Shown piece after piece: positions 63,011 through 64,000 of a stretch of 64,000 nucleotides of DNA (within the stretch, counting starts at the first letter, position 1; each line of letters starts with the position of its first letter). The notes under the pieces were generated by a model. The model was given only the letters and a program-made list of their open reading frames with translations, was not told the DNA's origin and searched no databases. The position numbers and the translations under genes were made by a program. The stretch covers positions 62,001 to 126,000 of the forward strand of contig JBGQBO010000008.1 in NCBI GenBank assembly GCA_041494885.1, read 5' to 3'. The stretch is from JAIQFV01 sp041494885 (GTDB lineage: Bacteria > Acidobacteriota > Terriglobia > JAIQFV01).

Positions 63011-63094
63011 GCATCGGGTACACATACACTTGCACCCACGCTCCCCGACTACGGGAGTGACCACGATTAGAGTGTTGCGCATGTCCATAGACAT
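62978..63094 (-). CDS. 38-residue Cys-rich leader or precursor peptide
   Basis: A short reading frame of 38 codons, ATG at 63094 with AAGG about 6 nt upstream, stop TAA at 62978; ATGs at 63088 and 63082 are alternatives. The N-terminal half is uncharged to hydrophobic (RNTLIVVTPVVGERG). The C-terminal half holds GCKCMCTRCRSGRGGVVAP, with Cys at 21, 23, 25 and 28 (CxCxCxxC). It starts about 18 nt after the predicted transcription start and precedes an attenuator hairpin, an ATP-grasp ligase and a flavin monooxygenase. Two readings: a cysteine-sensing leader peptide, or a ribosomally made precursor modified by the two enzymes. I cannot decide from sequence. Confidence 0.65.
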   Translation of the reverse strand: MSMDMRNTLIVVTPVVGERGCKCMCTRCRSGRGGVVAP

Positions 63095-63118
63095 GATGAC
63101 CTTTTCTTGAAAAACGAG

Positions 63119-63147
63119 AATCTACGCCGCATTCACAGGTTTGTCAA
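63119..63147 (-). promoter_or_regulatory. Promoter of the Cys-peptide / ATP-grasp / LLM operon
   Basis: On the minus strand TTGACA (map 63142-63147), a 17-bp spacer and TAGATT (map 63119-63124) form a strong sigma-70 promoter. The start of transcription is expected near 63112. An 11-bp palindrome, GTCAAGTTGAC (63143-63153), overlaps the -35 and could be an operator. Confidence 0.65.
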
Positions 63148-63347
63148 GTTGACCATTTAGTCATGCGATTGGTTTCTCTCTCAACATGGGAGCACAAATT
63201 CTGGGACAAAAGTCGGCCCCAAACTCGAAAGAGGTGGCAAATAAGTTGAAATCGAAGAATAATCCACGCTAAACACGAAGCCGCAGGTCCGTTGTAAGAA
63301 GCCTGCAAGGGCAGGACTACACACGAGCATAAAGGGGGAAAATTGAT

Positions 63348-63794
63348 ATGGTGCGATTCGTATTCGTGCTCCTCATGCTGCTGGGAGTGACTCCAATGAT
63401 GGCTTGGGGACAAACGTCCTCTACCGGGCAGGACAACGCGTTTGTTGTGGAGTACTATTACAAGGCGAAATGGGGATATGCGGAGGAGTTCTTACAACTG
63501 TTCAGGAAGAACCATTACCCCATCCTGAAGAGACAGGTGGAAATGGGGCGGATGCTCAAAGTGTCCATGGACCAGCCGCGCTATCACACCACCGAGGACG
63601 GACGATGGGATTACCGAGTGACTATCGTCTTCAAGAATGCCACGGTGGCAAATGAATTGTTTGATGAAGACGCCCTGAAGAAGCAGCTCTTCCCTGACCA
63701 AGAGACTTTTGTCCGAGAAGAACAACGTCGATTCGCGATACTCGAAGCGCACTGGGACGTGCCATTAAAGGGCGTGGATTTAGAGAAAAAATAA
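63348..63794 (+). CDS. Small exported protein of unknown function
   Basis: A 148-residue protein with AAAGGGGG about 9 nt before the ATG. Signal peptide MVRFVFVLLMLLGVTPMMAWG, cleaved near GQT. The mature part (FVVEYYYKAKWGYAEEFLQLFRKNHYPILKRQVEMG, then RWDYRVTIVFKN) reads like a small ferredoxin-like (DABB-type) alpha/beta fold: a strand with YYYKAK, a helix with two Arg/His, and a later strand pair. No family is certain. It is divergent from the Cys-peptide operon, with about 250 bp between them. Confidence 0.7.
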   Translation: MVRFVFVLLMLLGVTPMMAWGQTSSTGQDNAFVVEYYYKAKWGYAEEFLQLFRKNHYPILKRQVEMGRMLKVSMDQPRYHTTEDGRWDYRVTIVFKNATVANELFDEDALKKQLFPDQETFVREEQRRFAILEAHWDVPLKGVDLEKK

Positions 63795-64000
63795 GACTTC
63801 GGGAGTCCCTCGGTGTCGGAAGTGGCCTGTATCGGAGCCTACCGGTTCTCTTGGGGGGAGGATTAAACTGAAATATCCCCCTTGGCTTCATGCAAGAGCG
63901 CAAGGTTGGCTGCCACCCCAGGTATTCGCGAGAAAGCGGGCAGGACGAGATCCAAATGGAAAACCTTCGTTTGCGTGGGATACCCCGCCGCTAGGCGTGG
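63795..64000. other. Unassigned end of window
   Basis: No gene, repeat or regulatory motif that I can support. Any gene here would run off the edge. Confidence 0.4.

Overview
This 64 kb window (moderately high GC, densely coded, mixed operons on both strands) looks like chromosomal DNA of a Gram-negative bacterium, most likely an Acidobacteriota member. The evidence is the M14, VPS10/BNR and very large alpha-2-macroglobulin secreted proteins, an Mla-type lipid transport operon, a BamD-like lipoprotein and several acidobacterial-style hypothetical proteins. The phylum call is inference and no 16S gene is present. There is no prophage, transposase or CRISPR array.

Layout. 0.4-4.8 kb: secreted S41 and M14 peptidases (+). 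4.9-14.8 kb (-): comEC, a TrmA/RlmD-type RNA methyltransferase, an unknown protein, coaX, birA, valS. 15.1-19.6 kb (-): PASTA membrane protein, rpe, BamD-like lipoprotein and a receiver-domain regulator. 19.9-22.6 kb: fmt (+) tail-to-tail with aroC-def (-). 22.7-26.2 kb (+): a secreted protein, an ECF sigma factor, its zinc-finger anti-sigma factor and an exported protein. 26.5-34.9 kb (-): an aminotransferase, then an MlaE-MlaF-MCE lipid transport operon running into a coiled-coil/GAF-like protein and a soluble lytic transglycosylase. 35.4-42.4 kb (+): a ribbon-helix-helix regulator with a palindromic operator, then lpd, pdhA, a rubrerythrin-like miniprotein, pdhB, pdhC and lipA, i.e. a complete 2-oxoacid dehydrogenase complex plus lipoate synthesis. 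42.7-44.3 kb (+): DUF47-Pit phosphate transport. 44.5 kb (-): selenocysteine tRNA. 44.8-60.7 kb (+): BNR/VPS10 protein, repeat protein, NDH-2, alpha/beta hydrolase, four-helix-bundle protein, a 2000-residue thioester alpha-2-macroglobulin and an SDR. 60.9-63.1 kb (-): a compact operon of a 38-residue Cys-rich peptide, a terminator-like hairpin, an ATP-grasp ligase and a flavin-dependent (LLM) monooxygenase. 63.3 kb (+): a small exported protein.

Four things stand out. (1) The operon at 60.9-63.15 kb has a good promoter, a CxCxCxxC peptide gene, a hairpin with a U-run, and a 10-nt segment just after the last Cys codon that can pair with the hairpin's first arm. It could be a cysteine-responsive attenuator of a sulfur-related flavin monooxygenase, or a RiPP precursor with two modifying enzymes. 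(2) Five intergenic elements share one architecture: tandem 7- or 8-bp degenerate repeats, a core of about 100-135 nt, and the same repeats inverted. (3) Three ECF-type promoter candidates (ACTTT-N14/15-RTCYAA) precede the sigma factor gene itself, the 48.3 kb repeat protein and the macroglobulin. (4) A perfect 16-bp palindrome lies between promoter and start codon of the ribbon-helix-helix regulator.
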